NCBI GenBank assembly: GCA_963739085.1 | Contig: CAVTZA010000004.1 | Coordinates: forward strand, 124,001 to 188,000 | Length of the DNA: 64,000 nt | Direction of reading: 5' to 3' | DNA from: DATFQE01 sp963739085 | GTDB taxonomy: Bacteria; Actinomycetota; Thermoleophilia; Gaiellales; Gaiellaceae | In this document: positions 25,738 to 34,430 of the stretch, piece after piece | How the letters are laid out: each line of letters begins with the position of its first letter | Position numbering within the stretch: position 1 is the first letter of the stretch | Notes under the pieces: generated by a model | Told to the model about the DNA's origin: nothing | Databases searched by the model: none | What the model saw: only the letters and a program-made list of their open reading frames with translations | Program-made: the position numbers and the translations under genes

Positions 25738-26265
25738 TCAACTCGACGTTACTGCTGACGCCGCTGAGCCCGGCCGGGGCGGCATTCGAACAACAACGGC
25801 ATGCTGCAGGCCGTGCTCGAACGTTCCAGCGGACGCCCACATTTCTGTCCCGGTCACGCGCAGGGGCAGATGAGGCGCAATGGCTTCCCACGCCTGGGAA
25901 CGAACACGATCGCTCGCCGTGCGAACCACGGTCATGTGGTAGGCAAGATCAGGGCGATTTCCCTTATGCGGCGGCAACGTCGGCCAGGACAACGTCACCG
26001 CGTCCGTTATCGCTCGTAGCGAGTCGTCTGGTTCCGCAAGGAGGACCAGCGCTCCTGGCCGATTCTCGAGGCGCGCAAGAGTCACCTCAATCGGAAGAAA
26101 TCTGTCGAGCAAGGAGAGCGCCGGGTCTTGCCATTGCTCGGGTGGTAGAAAAGGCGTGCGGACTGTCACGTGCGCCGGGATGCCAAAGCGCGCGGCTGGG
26201 TCGTGGTCGGCGCGCCACGGATCAACCAGTGACTCGGCCTCGGGTGTCATCAAGAGGAGCCACAC
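25738..26265 (-). CDS. 2H phosphoesterase (2'-5' RNA ligase-like)
   Basis: 175 aa from GTG 26265; an ATG at 26250 is an alternative start. The two HxT motifs that define the 2H superfamily are present: HVTVRTPF (about residues 32-39) and HMTVVRT (about 110-116). Members cleave or join 2',3'-cyclic or 2'-5' phosphodiester bonds in RNA or nucleotides. It lies tail-to-tail with otsB. Local GC is a little lower than in its neighbours, which might indicate a different history. The substrate cannot be predicted. Confidence 0.8.
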   Translation of the reverse strand: MWLLLMTPEAESLVDPWRADHDPAARFGIPAHVTVRTPFLPPEQWQDPALSLLDRFLPIEVTLARLENRPGALVLLAEPDDSLRAITDAVTLSWPTLPPHKGNRPDLAYHMTVVRTASDRVRSQAWEAIAPHLPLRVTGTEMWASAGTFEHGLQHAVVVRMPPRPGSAASAVTSS

Positions 26266-26355
26266 CAGCCCAGCTAATGTGCGTACAAATGGCGCGGGGC
26301 CGCCGACCTGGTGGGTCGACGGCCCCGCTTGGAGCCCCCTCGTTGGAGAAGCCTC

Positions 26356-27798
26356 TTAGGCGGCCTCGAGCAGCGGCTCGGGCACCTCCTCGACCGGAGC
26401 CTCGAGGTCGCTCTGCCGGACGAGCGCAAGCGAGATGAGGATCCCGGCGCCGGCGATGATGCCGCCCCAGATGAACGCGGCCTGGAAGCCGTCGGTGAGC
26501 GCCTGTGGCACCGCGGTGCCGGAGGCGACGCCGTTCTCGGTCTTCGTGGTCGCGATCGCGGAGAGCGCGGCGATGCCCAGCGCACCGCCGATCTGCTGCG
26601 ATGTGTTGAACAGCCCCGAGGCCAGACCCGCCTCGGACGACTGGACGCCTGCGAGCGCCGCGATCGAGATCGGCACGAACGAGAAGCCGAGCCCGACGGC
26701 GATCAGCAGGAAGCCCGGGAGCAGATCGCCGACGTAGGACCCGCCGACCGAGACCTGTGTGAAGTAGAGCAGTCCGGCCGTGAGGAACGCCATGCCGGCG
26801 ACGATCACGGGCTTCACCCCGACCCGGTTGACGAGCTGGGCCGCGACCGTCGACCAGACGATCGCGCTGCCGGCCACGGCCAGGTAGGCGACGCCCGTCT
26901 TCATGGGCGAGTAGCTCAGCACCTGCTGCATGTACAGCGTCAGCATCAGGAACATCGAGAACGACACGGTGCCGAGAATCAGGCCCGAGATGTTCGCTGC
27001 GGCCACCGTCCTGATCCGGAACAGGGAGAACGGCATCAGCGGCTCCTTGGCGCGGGCCTCCCAGGCCGTGAAGGCCGCGAGGAGGACGCCTGCCGCTGTG
27101 AACAGCCCGATGGTCTCGACCGAGCCCCAGCCGTACTGATTCGCCTGCGTGATGCCATAGACGAGCGTGACCATGCCGCTGGTCACGAGCACGGCGCCGG
27201 GCACGTCGAAGCTCCGCATCTGCGTGTCGCGGCTCTCGGCCAGCAGCAGCGGAGTCAAGGCGATCGCCGCGAGGCCGACCGGAACGTTGATGAAGAAGAT
27301 CCACTCCCAGCTGAGCCAGTCGGTGAGGATGCCGCCGAGCAGAACGCCTGCAACGGCTCCGAAGGCACCGACCGCACCCCAGACGCCTAGCGCCATGTTC
27401 CGCTCGCGTCCCTCCTGGAAGGTCGTCATCAGGATCGCCAGCGCAGCCGGCGTGATGACCGCCGCACCCAGGCCCTGAGCGGCGCGGGCGACGATCAGAG
27501 CCGAGTCGCTCCAGGCGAGCCCCGACAGGAGCGAGGCCGCGCTGAAGAGAACCAGGCCGGCGACGAACAAGCGGCGTCGTCCGAGCAGATCGGCGGTGCG
27601 GCCGCCGAGCAGCAGGAAGCCGCCGAAGAACAGAGCGTAGGCGCTGATCACCCACTGGAGGTTCTCTTGCGAGAAGCCGAGATCGATTTGGATCGACGGG
27701 AGGGCGACGTTCACGATCGCGATGTCGAGCACGACCATGAACTGCACGGTCGCCAGGAGCGCCAGTGCGAGCCCCTTCCGTCCGTGTGATGCCAACAT
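26356..27798 (-). CDS. MFS multidrug exporter, DHA2 (14-helix) type
   Basis: 480-aa transporter with about 14 hydrophobic helices. Motif A (GGRTADLLGRRRLF) lies in the loop after helix 2. Other DHA2 signatures are VVLDIAIVNVALPSIQIDLG in helix 1, LQWVISAYALFFGGFLLLGG, and motif C-like GAVAGVLLGGILTDWLSWEWIFFINVP in helix 5. It exports drugs or hydrophobic metabolites by proton antiport. It is divergent from an HxlR-type regulator gene with inverted repeats in between, so substrate-dependent derepression is likely. Confidence 0.92.
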   Translation of the reverse strand: MLASHGRKGLALALLATVQFMVVLDIAIVNVALPSIQIDLGFSQENLQWVISAYALFFGGFLLLGGRTADLLGRRRLFVAGLVLFSAASLLSGLAWSDSALIVARAAQGLGAAVITPAALAILMTTFQEGRERNMALGVWGAVGAFGAVAGVLLGGILTDWLSWEWIFFINVPVGLAAIALTPLLLAESRDTQMRSFDVPGAVLVTSGMVTLVYGITQANQYGWGSVETIGLFTAAGVLLAAFTAWEARAKEPLMPFSLFRIRTVAAANISGLILGTVSFSMFLMLTLYMQQVLSYSPMKTGVAYLAVAGSAIVWSTVAAQLVNRVGVKPVIVAGMAFLTAGLLYFTQVSVGGSYVGDLLPGFLLIAVGLGFSFVPISIAALAGVQSSEAGLASGLFNTSQQIGGALGIAALSAIATTKTENGVASGTAVPQALTDGFQAAFIWGGIIAGAGILISLALVRQSDLEAPVEEVPEPLLEAA

Positions 27799-27819
27799 TC
27801 GCTTTCCTTTCGCTTCGGT

Positions 27820-27860
27820 GAGCTTGCGAAACTACACGATCTACTTGCTTTTCGCAAGTG
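27820..27860. promoter_or_regulatory. Inverted repeats between the MFS exporter and HxlR regulator
   Basis: ACTTGC (27843-27848) and GCAAGT (27854-27859) form a 6-bp palindrome with a 5-base spacer. A further CTTGCGAA just upstream repeats the right half in inverted order. Placement between divergent starts of an exporter and an HxlR regulator, and the winged-helix dimer mode of HxlR proteins, suggest a shared operator. Also AT-rich relative to the surroundings. Confidence 0.55.
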
Positions 27861-27900
27861 TCAGGTGGCAAATAGCAACCTGATCGGCTACACTGCGGGC

Positions 27901-28584
27901 GTGGCGAAGCGATACGACCAGTACTGCCCCATCGCACACGCCCTGTGTTCCATCGGCGAGCGCTGGTCGCTGCTCGTAGTCCGCGAGCTGATCGAGGGCC
28001 CGAAGCGCTACACCGATCTCTCCGCGGGGCTGCCGGGCGTCTCGACGAACATCCTGGCCTCGCGACTGCGCGACCTCGAAGCCAAGGGAATCGTCCAGAA
28101 GCGCAAGCTGCCGCCGCCGGCCGCGTGCACGGTGTACGAGCTCACGGAATACGGCGCCGAGCTCGAGGAGGTCGTCTACGCAATCGCTCGCTGGGGCGCC
28201 CGCACGCTCGGGCCGCCGGGGCCGGCAGACGACCTCGAGCCCGACTGGGGCCTCAACGCGTTTCCGGCGCTCTTCAACCCGGTCGCCGCAGCTGGGATGA
28301 GTGGCCAGTACGTCCTGCGCATCGGCGACGGCGTCTTCACCGTCTCGCTCGTCGACGGGCGCGTCGGCGTCGAGATGGGCGTCGGCGACGATCCCGACTT
28401 CGACGCGACGTTCGACATGGAGACGATGTTCGGGCTCGCGTCCGGAGACCTCACGCCGGCCGAGGCCGTCGAGCAGGGGCTCGTGGAGCTCGACGGCGAC
28501 CTCGAGACGTTCGAGCGCTTCTTCGAGGCGTTCAGCTACGCGCCGCGGCTCGTGGCGCGCACGGGCGCGCCCGTCGCCGTCTAA
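27901..28584 (+). CDS. HxlR-family transcriptional regulator with C-terminal SCP2-like domain
   Basis: 227 aa if started at GTG 27901, which matches the usual family N-terminus (KRYDQYCPIAHAL). A GTG at 27865 would add 12 residues but would sit against the operator with no ribosome site. The winged helix (about 10-105) shows IGERWSLLVVREL and KRYTDLSAGLPGVSTNILASRLRDLE. The C-terminal 110 residues (RIGDGVFTVSLVDGRVGVEMG, DMETMFGLASGDLTPAEAVEQG) look like a sterol-carrier/ligand-binding domain, giving a place for inducer binding. It probably represses the divergent MFS exporter. Confidence 0.87.
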   Translation: MAKRYDQYCPIAHALCSIGERWSLLVVRELIEGPKRYTDLSAGLPGVSTNILASRLRDLEAKGIVQKRKLPPPAACTVYELTEYGAELEEVVYAIARWGARTLGPPGPADDLEPDWGLNAFPALFNPVAAAGMSGQYVLRIGDGVFTVSLVDGRVGVEMGVGDDPDFDATFDMETMFGLASGDLTPAEAVEQGLVELDGDLETFERFFEAFSYAPRLVARTGAPVAV

Positions 28585-28606
28585 CTAGGGGCGTAGCCCG
28601 GTCTAA

Positions 28607-29911
28607 CTAGGGCGAGGCCGTAGCGCGGCGGAGCACGTCCCAGGCGAGGCGCACGTCGTCCTCGGTCGTCCGCGCGTTGCCGATCGCCAGCCGAAGCACG
28701 TAGCGACCGTCCAGCCGCGTGTGCGAGAGGAAGACCTCGCCGCCCGCGTTGACGCGCTCGAGCAGCGCCTCGTTCTCCTCGTCGGTGCCCTCGCGGCGAA
28801 AGCAGACGAGCGAGAAGAGCCGCGGCGCGCAGACCTCCCAGCCCGGCTCCTCGGCGACCCAGTGCTCGAACTCGCCGGCGAGCCGGACGTGCTCGCGGAT
28901 CATCGCCTGGAGGCCCTCGCGGCCGAAGCAACGCAGGACCGCCCACAGCTTGAGCGCGCGAAAGCGGCGGCCCAGCGGGACCGAGAGCTCGTTGAGGCTG
29001 ACGACCTCTTCGCTGACCCGCAGGTACTCGGGCACGAGGCTGAAGGCGTCGCGGAATGCCTCTATGCGGCGTGTCCAGAGCGCCGAGCAGTCCATCGGCG
29101 TGGCCAGCCACTTGTGCGGGTTGACGACGATCGAGTCGGCGCGCTCCCAGCCGACAAGAAGCGGGCGCAGCTCCTCGCACACGGCGGCCGCACCGGCGTA
29201 GGCGGCGTCGACGTGAAGCCAGACGCCGGCTGCCTCGCAGGCGGCGGCGATCTCCGGGACAGGATCGACGGACGCCGTCGACGTGGTGCCGACCGTGGCA
29301 ACGACGGCACACGCGCCGTCGAGCTGGAGGGCGTCGGCACGCAGCCGGTAGTCGCCGTCCACGGGCACCTTGCGCAGGTCGAGCTCGAGGATCCGCGCTG
29401 CCTTGTCGATCGACGAGTGCGCATGCTCGGAAGCGAGCACGACCCGCCGGCCCGGCGCCGCCGAGCGCGCGGCCGCCAACGCGGCGAGCGTGCCCACCGA
29501 GGCCGTGTCCTCGAGGTGACCGTGGAACCCCTCGGGCAGCCCGAACAGCTGGCGTAGCCAGTCGAGCGTGAGCTCCTCGAGCTCCTGCAGCACCGGCGAG
29601 GTGCGCCAGAGGATGCCGACCTGGTTGAGGCCGGCAATGAGCAGCTCGGCCAGGATCCCGGCCTCCGCGCCCGTGTTCGCGAAGTACGCGAAGTAGCGCG
29701 GGCTCTGCCAGTGCGTGACGCCGTCCATGAGCTTGTCGTCCAGGTCGCGCAGCACGGCCGCGAACGGCTCCGGCGCCTCCGGCGGCGCGGCGGGCAGCCG
29801 CGAACGGATCTCGCCCGGGGCGACCTGGGCCAGGACGGGAAACTCACGCAGCCGGTCGAGGTAGGCCGCCACCCAGTCGACGGCGGCGGCACCATCCTCG
29901 GTGAAGCTCAC
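28607..29911 (-). CDS. PLP-dependent amino-acid decarboxylase (aromatic-L-amino-acid decarboxylase type)
   Basis: 434 aa from GTG 29911, overlapping the stop of the TPR gene (GTGA). Group II decarboxylase features: THWQSPRYFAYFAN near the N-terminus, ASEHAHSS (PLP-stacking histidine), GTTSTASVDPV, HVDAAYAGAA (PLP-binding Asp) and VNPHKWL with the Schiff-base lysine. It probably makes an amine from tyrosine, DOPA, tryptophan or a similar substrate. It is last in an operon-like run with PolX and a TPR protein. The physiological link between these genes is unclear. Confidence 0.88.
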   Translation of the reverse strand: MSFTEDGAAAVDWVAAYLDRLREFPVLAQVAPGEIRSRLPAAPPEAPEPFAAVLRDLDDKLMDGVTHWQSPRYFAYFANTGAEAGILAELLIAGLNQVGILWRTSPVLQELEELTLDWLRQLFGLPEGFHGHLEDTASVGTLAALAAARSAAPGRRVVLASEHAHSSIDKAARILELDLRKVPVDGDYRLRADALQLDGACAVVATVGTTSTASVDPVPEIAAACEAAGVWLHVDAAYAGAAAVCEELRPLLVGWERADSIVVNPHKWLATPMDCSALWTRRIEAFRDAFSLVPEYLRVSEEVVSLNELSVPLGRRFRALKLWAVLRCFGREGLQAMIREHVRLAGEFEHWVAEEPGWEVCAPRLFSLVCFRREGTDEENEALLERVNAGGEVFLSHTRLDGRYVLRLAIGNARTTEDDVRLAWDVLRRATASP

Positions 29912-30603
29912 CCGAGCTCCGCCAGCGACGCCTCGATCCTCCGTCGAACCGCCGTCGCGCCGCTTGCGGTGGCGAGATCGAGCGCCTCCTCGAGCAGGCG
30001 CCTCGCCTCGTCCGGCCGTCCCTGCTCGGCGGCGACCTCGCCGAGAGTGTGCAGTCCGGCGGCAACCCCCGGGAGGAAGCCTTCCTCGCGGCGGAGCGCC
30101 ACGGACTCCTCGAACGCCGACCACGCCTCGTCGTGGCGTCCGGCGGCATCGTGGACGAAGCCGAGATGGCGCACGGCGGAGGACGTGACCTTGCGGTCCT
30201 TCAGCTCGGACGCGATGGCGTAGCTGCGCTCGAAGAAAGGCAGCGACGCCTCCTGGTCGCCGCGCACGACCTGGTGCACGAGCCCGACCCAGAGGAGCGC
30301 CTCGGCGACGAGGTGGTCATCGTCGGTCGCCCGCGCGAGCGCGAGGCCGGCCTCGAACAGCTCCAGCTCACGCGGATCCTCCTCGCGCTCGGCGAGAAAG
30401 CGTGCGTGCAGCACCCGCCCTCGCTCGAGCAGAAGACTCGCCTCGGCGCGGTCGAGCTCGCGCTCGGCGGCCGCGCGGGCGTGGGCGTCGCCTGCGAACA
30501 GCGCTTGCTCGTTGAGCAGGTCGGCGCGGGCGAGCGGGTCGTCGACGAGCGCCAGCGCGTCGACCCACTTCCCCTGGCCACGCAGCTCGTCGACCCTGCT
30601 CAC
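29908..30603 (-). CDS. TPR-repeat protein
   Basis: 231 aa from GTG 30603, which overlaps the PolX stop (GTGA). The longer open frame upstream is shadow. It is all-helical with tetratricopeptide-type repeats, seen as paired helices such as ALLWVGLVHQVVRGDQEASLPFFERSYAIA, SAVRHLGFVHDAAGRHDEAWSAFEESV and AAGLHTLGEVAAEQGRPDEARRLLEEAL. No membrane segment or enzyme motif. Probably a scaffold or regulator. Partner unknown. Confidence 0.8.
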   Translation of the reverse strand: MSRVDELRGQGKWVDALALVDDPLARADLLNEQALFAGDAHARAAAERELDRAEASLLLERGRVLHARFLAEREEDPRELELFEAGLALARATDDDHLVAEALLWVGLVHQVVRGDQEASLPFFERSYAIASELKDRKVTSSAVRHLGFVHDAAGRHDEAWSAFEESVALRREEGFLPGVAAGLHTLGEVAAEQGRPDEARRLLEEALDLATASGATAVRRRIEASLAELG

Positions 30604-32309
30604 CGCGAGATCAGTCGCTCGATCTCGGCCCAGGGTCGCGTGTTGAGCACCTGCTCCTTCGTCAGCCAGGCCCGGCGCGCCTGGGCGACGCCGATCTCCG
30701 GCCATTCGAGCGCGCTCAGCTGGTGCGCGTCGCTGTTGATCGCCACGAGGACGCCTGCCTCGCCGGCCGCGCGGGCGTGCGCGTCGCGGATGTCGAGCCG
30801 GTCGGGCTGCGAGTTGATCTCGAGGAACGTCCCCGTCGCGAGCGCCTGCTCGATCACCTTGTCCACCGCCACGTCCGAGGGCGGGCGACGGTTGATCTTG
30901 CGCGCGGTGAGGTGGCCGATGCAGTCCACGTGCGGGTTCTCCATCGTGTGCAGGACCCGCTCGGTCGGGTTCTTGTCGAAGCTCGTGTGCAGCGAGGCCA
31001 TGACCCAGTCGAACAGCGAGAGCGTCTCGTCGTCGACGTCGAGCGTGCCGTCGGCCTTGATGTTGACCTCGATCCCGCGCAGCACGCGGAAGGGCGCGAC
31101 GCGCTTGTTCAGCGCGACGATCTCCTCGAAGTAGCCCTCGAGCTTGCCGTCGCGCAGGTAGTGCGAGTGGTCGGTGACCGCGTAGTACTCGTACCCGCGC
31201 CCGCGTGCGCGCTCGACCATCTCGTCCATCGTGTTCTTGCCGTCGTTCGACCACGTGGTGTGGCTGTGGAGGTCGCCGCGAAGGTCGCCGAGCTCCACGA
31301 GCTGTGGGATCTCGCCGCGCCTGGCGGCGTCGAGCTCGCCGGAGTTCTCTCGGAGCTCGGGCGGGATGAACTGGTAGCCGAGGTGCTCGTAGAGCTCCTC
31401 CTCGCTGCGGGTCTGGAAGACCTCGCGCGTCTCGACGTTCTCGACGCCGTACTCCGAGATCGAGAAGCCCGCGCGCACGGCATGCTCGCGCAGGGCGACG
31501 TTGTGCTCCTTCGACCCGGTGAAGTGCTGGAGGAGGTTGCCGTACGACTCCGGCGGGACGACCCGCAGGTCGAAGCGCAGGCCGGCGTTGGAGAGGACGG
31601 TCGCCTTCGTCGGGCCCTTGGCGGCGACGTCCGCGACCCACTCGAGCTTCGTGAAGTGGTCGGTCAGCGCGGCCGGATCGTCGGCCGTCGCGATGATGTC
31701 GAGGTCGCGGAACGTCTCCCGGCGGCGCCGGACGCTGCCCGCCTCGGAGACGAGGTCGACGCCCGGGTGCTCGCGGAGCGACTGGACGACCGCCAGCACG
31801 GCGGACAGGCCCTGCCCGAGGAGCGCCCGCTTGGGCTCGTCCGAGGCCTCCACCGCGAGAGCCGCGAGAACGCGCTCCTCGGTCTTGGCCCCGAGCCCGG
31901 CGAGCGTGCGCAAGCGCTGCTGCTCGGCGGCCTCCTTCAGCCCGGCCAGCGTGGTGACGTCCAGCTCGCGCCAGATGCGCGCGGCCGTCTTGGGACCGAG
32001 CCCCGGCAGGCGGGTGAAGAGGACGACCTCGGTCGGGATCTTGTCCTTCCGCTTGGTGAGCGCCTCGATCTCGCCGGTCTCGACGATCTGGACGATCTTC
32101 TCCTCGATCGTCTTGCCGATCCCCTGCAGGCTCTTGGCCTTGCCCTCGAGCGCGAGCTCTGCGATCGAGCCGGCGGTCTCGCGGATGCGCTGCGCGGCCC
32201 TGCGATACGCCAGCGGCCGGAACTGGTCCGAGCCCTCGAGCTCGAGCAGGTCGGCCAGCAGGTCGAACTGGTCGGCGACGTCGGCGTTTCTCGGCAGGGT
32301 GGTCGCCAT
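30600..32309 (-). CDS. polX: DNA polymerase X family protein with PHP domain
   Basis: 569 aa. The N-terminal helix-hairpin-helix region (LPGLGPKTAARIWREL, LAGLGAKTEERVL) is followed by the Pol X nucleotidyltransferase core with GSVRRRRETFRDLDI, whose aspartates bind catalytic metal. The C-terminal PHP domain (about residues 335-569) has DLHSHTTWSNDG, TDHSHYL, GIEVNI, GHLTAR and INSDAHQL, the metal-binding His/Asp set of PHP exonuclease-type sites. Bacterial PolX acts in gap filling and 3'-5' exonucleolytic repair. The gene is divergent from a GT2 gene with only 8 bases between starts. Confidence 0.92.
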   Translation of the reverse strand: MATTLPRNADVADQFDLLADLLELEGSDQFRPLAYRRAAQRIRETAGSIAELALEGKAKSLQGIGKTIEEKIVQIVETGEIEALTKRKDKIPTEVVLFTRLPGLGPKTAARIWRELDVTTLAGLKEAAEQQRLRTLAGLGAKTEERVLAALAVEASDEPKRALLGQGLSAVLAVVQSLREHPGVDLVSEAGSVRRRRETFRDLDIIATADDPAALTDHFTKLEWVADVAAKGPTKATVLSNAGLRFDLRVVPPESYGNLLQHFTGSKEHNVALREHAVRAGFSISEYGVENVETREVFQTRSEEELYEHLGYQFIPPELRENSGELDAARRGEIPQLVELGDLRGDLHSHTTWSNDGKNTMDEMVERARGRGYEYYAVTDHSHYLRDGKLEGYFEEIVALNKRVAPFRVLRGIEVNIKADGTLDVDDETLSLFDWVMASLHTSFDKNPTERVLHTMENPHVDCIGHLTARKINRRPPSDVAVDKVIEQALATGTFLEINSQPDRLDIRDAHARAAGEAGVLVAINSDAHQLSALEWPEIGVAQARRAWLTKEQVLNTRPWAEIERLISR

Positions 32310-32317
32310 CCCCGGCG

Positions 32318-33049
32318 ATGATACGGCCCGTGTCGCGGGCCACCGTCTGCCTTCCGACGTACGACGAGCGCGAGAACCTCGAGCCGATGGTGCATGCGCT
32401 CGGGGAGGTGCTCGGCCCCGACGACCGCGTGCTCGTCATCGACGACAACTCGCCCGACGGCACGGGAGCGATCGCCGACCGGCTCGCGGCCGAGCTCGAG
32501 TGGGTCGACGTCCTCCACCGACCGTTGAAGGAGGGGCTCGGCCCCGCGTACCTCGACGGGTTCCGTCGAGCGCTGGCCGACGGCGCCGAGCTGATCCTCG
32601 AGCTGGATTGCGACTTCTCGCACGATCCGGATGACGTTCCGCGCCTGATCGCGGCCGCCGAGAAGGCAGACCTCGTGCTCGGCTCGCGCTACGTCCGCGG
32701 CGGCGGCACCGCGAACTGGGGTCTCGTCCGGCGCGCGATCTCGCGCTGGGGCTCGCTCTACGCGCAGGTGCTGCTCGGCCTCCGCGTGCGCGACCTGACG
32801 GGCGGCTTCAAGTGCTACCGCCGGGCCGTGCTCGAGCGGATCGACCTGGAAGCCATCGCCTCGCGCGGCTACGCCTTCCAGATCGAGACGACCTACCGCG
32901 CGCTCCGAGCGGGCTTCCGTGTCGTCGAGATCCCGATCCGCTTCACCGACCGCGAGGTGGGCGGCTCGAAGATGTCGCGCGCGATCGTGCTCGAGGCGGT
33001 GTGGAAGGTGCCGGCCCTGAGGCTCGCGGCGCTGCGCGGACGCCTGTAG
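32318..33049 (+). CDS. GT2 polyprenol-phosphate mannosyltransferase (Ppm1/Dpm1 type)
   Basis: 243 aa. The GT-A fold N-terminus has VCLPTYDERENLEPMV, VLVIDDNSPDGTG, ELDCDFSHDP (DxD-type metal site) and GSRYVRGGG. Later come FKCYRRAVLE and EIPIRFTDREVGGSKMS, characteristic of polyprenol monophosphomannose synthases. It transfers mannose or a similar sugar from a nucleotide sugar to polyprenyl phosphate for use outside the membrane. No C-terminal membrane anchor is present. It is followed 10 bases later by a thioredoxin gene. Confidence 0.88.
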   Translation: MIRPVSRATVCLPTYDERENLEPMVHALGEVLGPDDRVLVIDDNSPDGTGAIADRLAAELEWVDVLHRPLKEGLGPAYLDGFRRALADGAELILELDCDFSHDPDDVPRLIAAAEKADLVLGSRYVRGGGTANWGLVRRAISRWGSLYAQVLLGLRVRDLTGGFKCYRRAVLERIDLEAIASRGYAFQIETTYRALRAGFRVVEIPIRFTDREVGGSKMSRAIVLEAVWKVPALRLAALRGRL

Positions 33050-33059
33050 GTTTGTCGCC

Positions 33060-33377
33060 GTGCGCAACGTCGGCGACGACACCTTCGAGCACGAGGTGCT
33101 GCAGTCCGAGCGGCCCGTTGTCGTCGACTTCTGGGCGCCGTGGTGCGGCCCGTGCCACGCAGTGACCGGTGTGCTCGAGAAGCTCGAGGCCGAGCACGAG
33201 GGCAAGGCCGAGTTCGTCAAGGTCAACGTCGACGACAACATCGCGACCGCTTCGCGCTACGACGTCCTGGCGCTCCCGACCACCATCCTGTTCGCGGAGG
33301 GCGAGCCGCGTGCGAGCGTCACGGGCGCACGCCCACGCTCAGACTTCGAGCGCGCCTTCTCGGACTGGCTTCTCTGA
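33060..33377 (+). CDS. Thioredoxin
   Basis: 105 aa from GTG 33060, the standard single-domain length. The redox motif is complete: VVDFWAPWCGPCHAV (CGPC at about residues 31-34), with the cis-proline segment LALPTTILF near 75. The cytoplasmic form lacks a signal peptide. Its 3' end overlaps by 39 bases a degraded permease fragment on the other strand. Confidence 0.93.
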   Translation: MRNVGDDTFEHEVLQSERPVVVDFWAPWCGPCHAVTGVLEKLEAEHEGKAEFVKVNVDDNIATASRYDVLALPTTILFAEGEPRASVTGARPRSDFERAFSDWLL

Positions 33378-33602
33378 CGCGCGCGCCGGCTTGGGGGTAC
33401 GCGCCGCGCTGCCCTCGAAGTCGGTCTGGGTGATCCGGCTGCGCGGGTCGATCGTCGTGTAGAGCAGGTCGACGACCAGGTTGAAGACGATCACCGCCAG
33501 CGTCGCGAACATCACAACGCCCATGATCACCGGCAGGTCGCGCCGCGCCAGGCTCTGGAGCGCGATGCCGCCGAGCCCTGGGAGCCCGTAGACCCGTCGG
33601 CC
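33339..33602 (-). pseudogene. C-terminal remnant of a DppB-type peptide ABC permease
   Basis: About 87 codons without a proper start, beginning abruptly near 33602. YGLPGLGGIALQSLARRDLPVIMG and the final helix MFATLAVIVFNLVVDLLYTTIDPRSR match the extreme C-terminus of oligopeptide/dipeptide permease B subunits (the D-x-P-x-x-x-G and DPR features). An Ala/Pro/Lys-rich tail runs to 33339. The preceding 230 or so residues and all partner subunits are absent. thiL ends 13 bases away at 33615. Likely a deletion remnant, or a misjoin in assembly. Confidence 0.7.
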
Positions 33603-33614
33603 TACCTTAGAACG

Positions 33615-34430
33615 TCAGCTGAAGTGCTCCCACCCGGTCAGCTGTACGGGCTCACCGCGATGCCGGATCTCGACGCCGCTGCCCTCCTCGCAGCGACCGA
33701 CCACCGCGAAGGCTCCGGGCGTGCGCGTGGCCGCCAGCAGCTCGTAGTCCTCCCCGAAGCTCAGATCGTCGATCGACGCGCCCTCGGCGAGCGGAACGCG
33801 CTCGAGCTCGATCACGCAGCGGACGCCCGAGCGCGCGGCGATGTGGCCCGCGTCGGGCGCGAGCCCGTCCGAGAGGTCGAGCATGGCGCCGGCCGAGCGG
33901 GCGAGCTCACGCCCTTCGGCGAGGCGCAGCGGCGGCCGGACGTAGCGCTGCTCCCGGAAGGCGGCGCCGGCCGCGCCGAGCGGGCCTGTCACGACGAGCT
34001 CGTCGCCGGGGCGCGCGCCACCGCGTCCGGGGACGCGATCCGACCGGCCGAGCGCAGTCACGGAGAGGAGGAGCTTGTCCGCGCGGGTCGTGTCGCCGCC
34101 GACCACTGCGACGCCGGTCTCCGCGATTCCCTCGTAGAGCTCGAGCACGTCGTCGAGGCGCGTCTCCGAGGGCGCCCCCAACGAGACGACCAGGCCGCTC
34201 GGCTCGGCCCCCGAGGCCGCAAGGTCGCTCAGGTTGACGGCGGCCGCGCGGAAGCCGAGGTCGCGCCAGGAGATCCAGTCGAGCCGGAAGTGGACCTCCT
34301 CGACGAGCGCGTCCTGCGTGACGACAAGGCCGTCGAGGACCGCGGCGTCGTTCTCGATCCGGCTCGCCAGGCCGCGCCGCTCGAGCTCGGCGAGCAGCCC
34401 GAGCTCGCCGATGTCACCGAGCCGCGTCAT
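33615..34430 (-). CDS. thiL: Thiamine-monophosphate kinase
   Basis: 271 aa from ATG 34430, overlapping the thiE end by 17 bases. N-terminal LGDIGELGLLAELERR, then the metal- and ATP-binding segments DDAAVLDG-like (here NDAAVLDGLVVTQDALVEEVHF), NLSDLAASGAEP, VGGDTTRAD and DLSDGLAPDAGHIA. It phosphorylates thiamine monophosphate to the active diphosphate. It is the last gene of the riboswitch-controlled operon thiD-thiM-thiE-thiL. The first aspartate of the usual D-D-A pair is Asn here, a small oddity worth checking. Confidence 0.9.
   Translation of the reverse strand: MTRLGDIGELGLLAELERRGLASRIENDAAVLDGLVVTQDALVEEVHFRLDWISWRDLGFRAAAVNLSDLAASGAEPSGLVVSLGAPSETRLDDVLELYEGIAETGVAVVGGDTTRADKLLLSVTALGRSDRVPGRGGARPGDELVVTGPLGAAGAAFREQRYVRPPLRLAEGRELARSAGAMLDLSDGLAPDAGHIAARSGVRCVIELERVPLAEGASIDDLSFGEDYELLAATRTPGAFAVVGRCEEGSGVEIRHRGEPVQLTGWEHFS

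Noticed and set aside
23184..28584. Defence island or prophage
   Set aside because: One decayed IS and ordinary metabolic/transport genes; no integrase, capsid, nuclease-sensor or toxin-antitoxin pair recognised.
29908..32463. 851-aa reading as one protein
   Set aside because: Its first two thirds are a shadow frame of PolX; only the part from GTG 30603 has TPR character.
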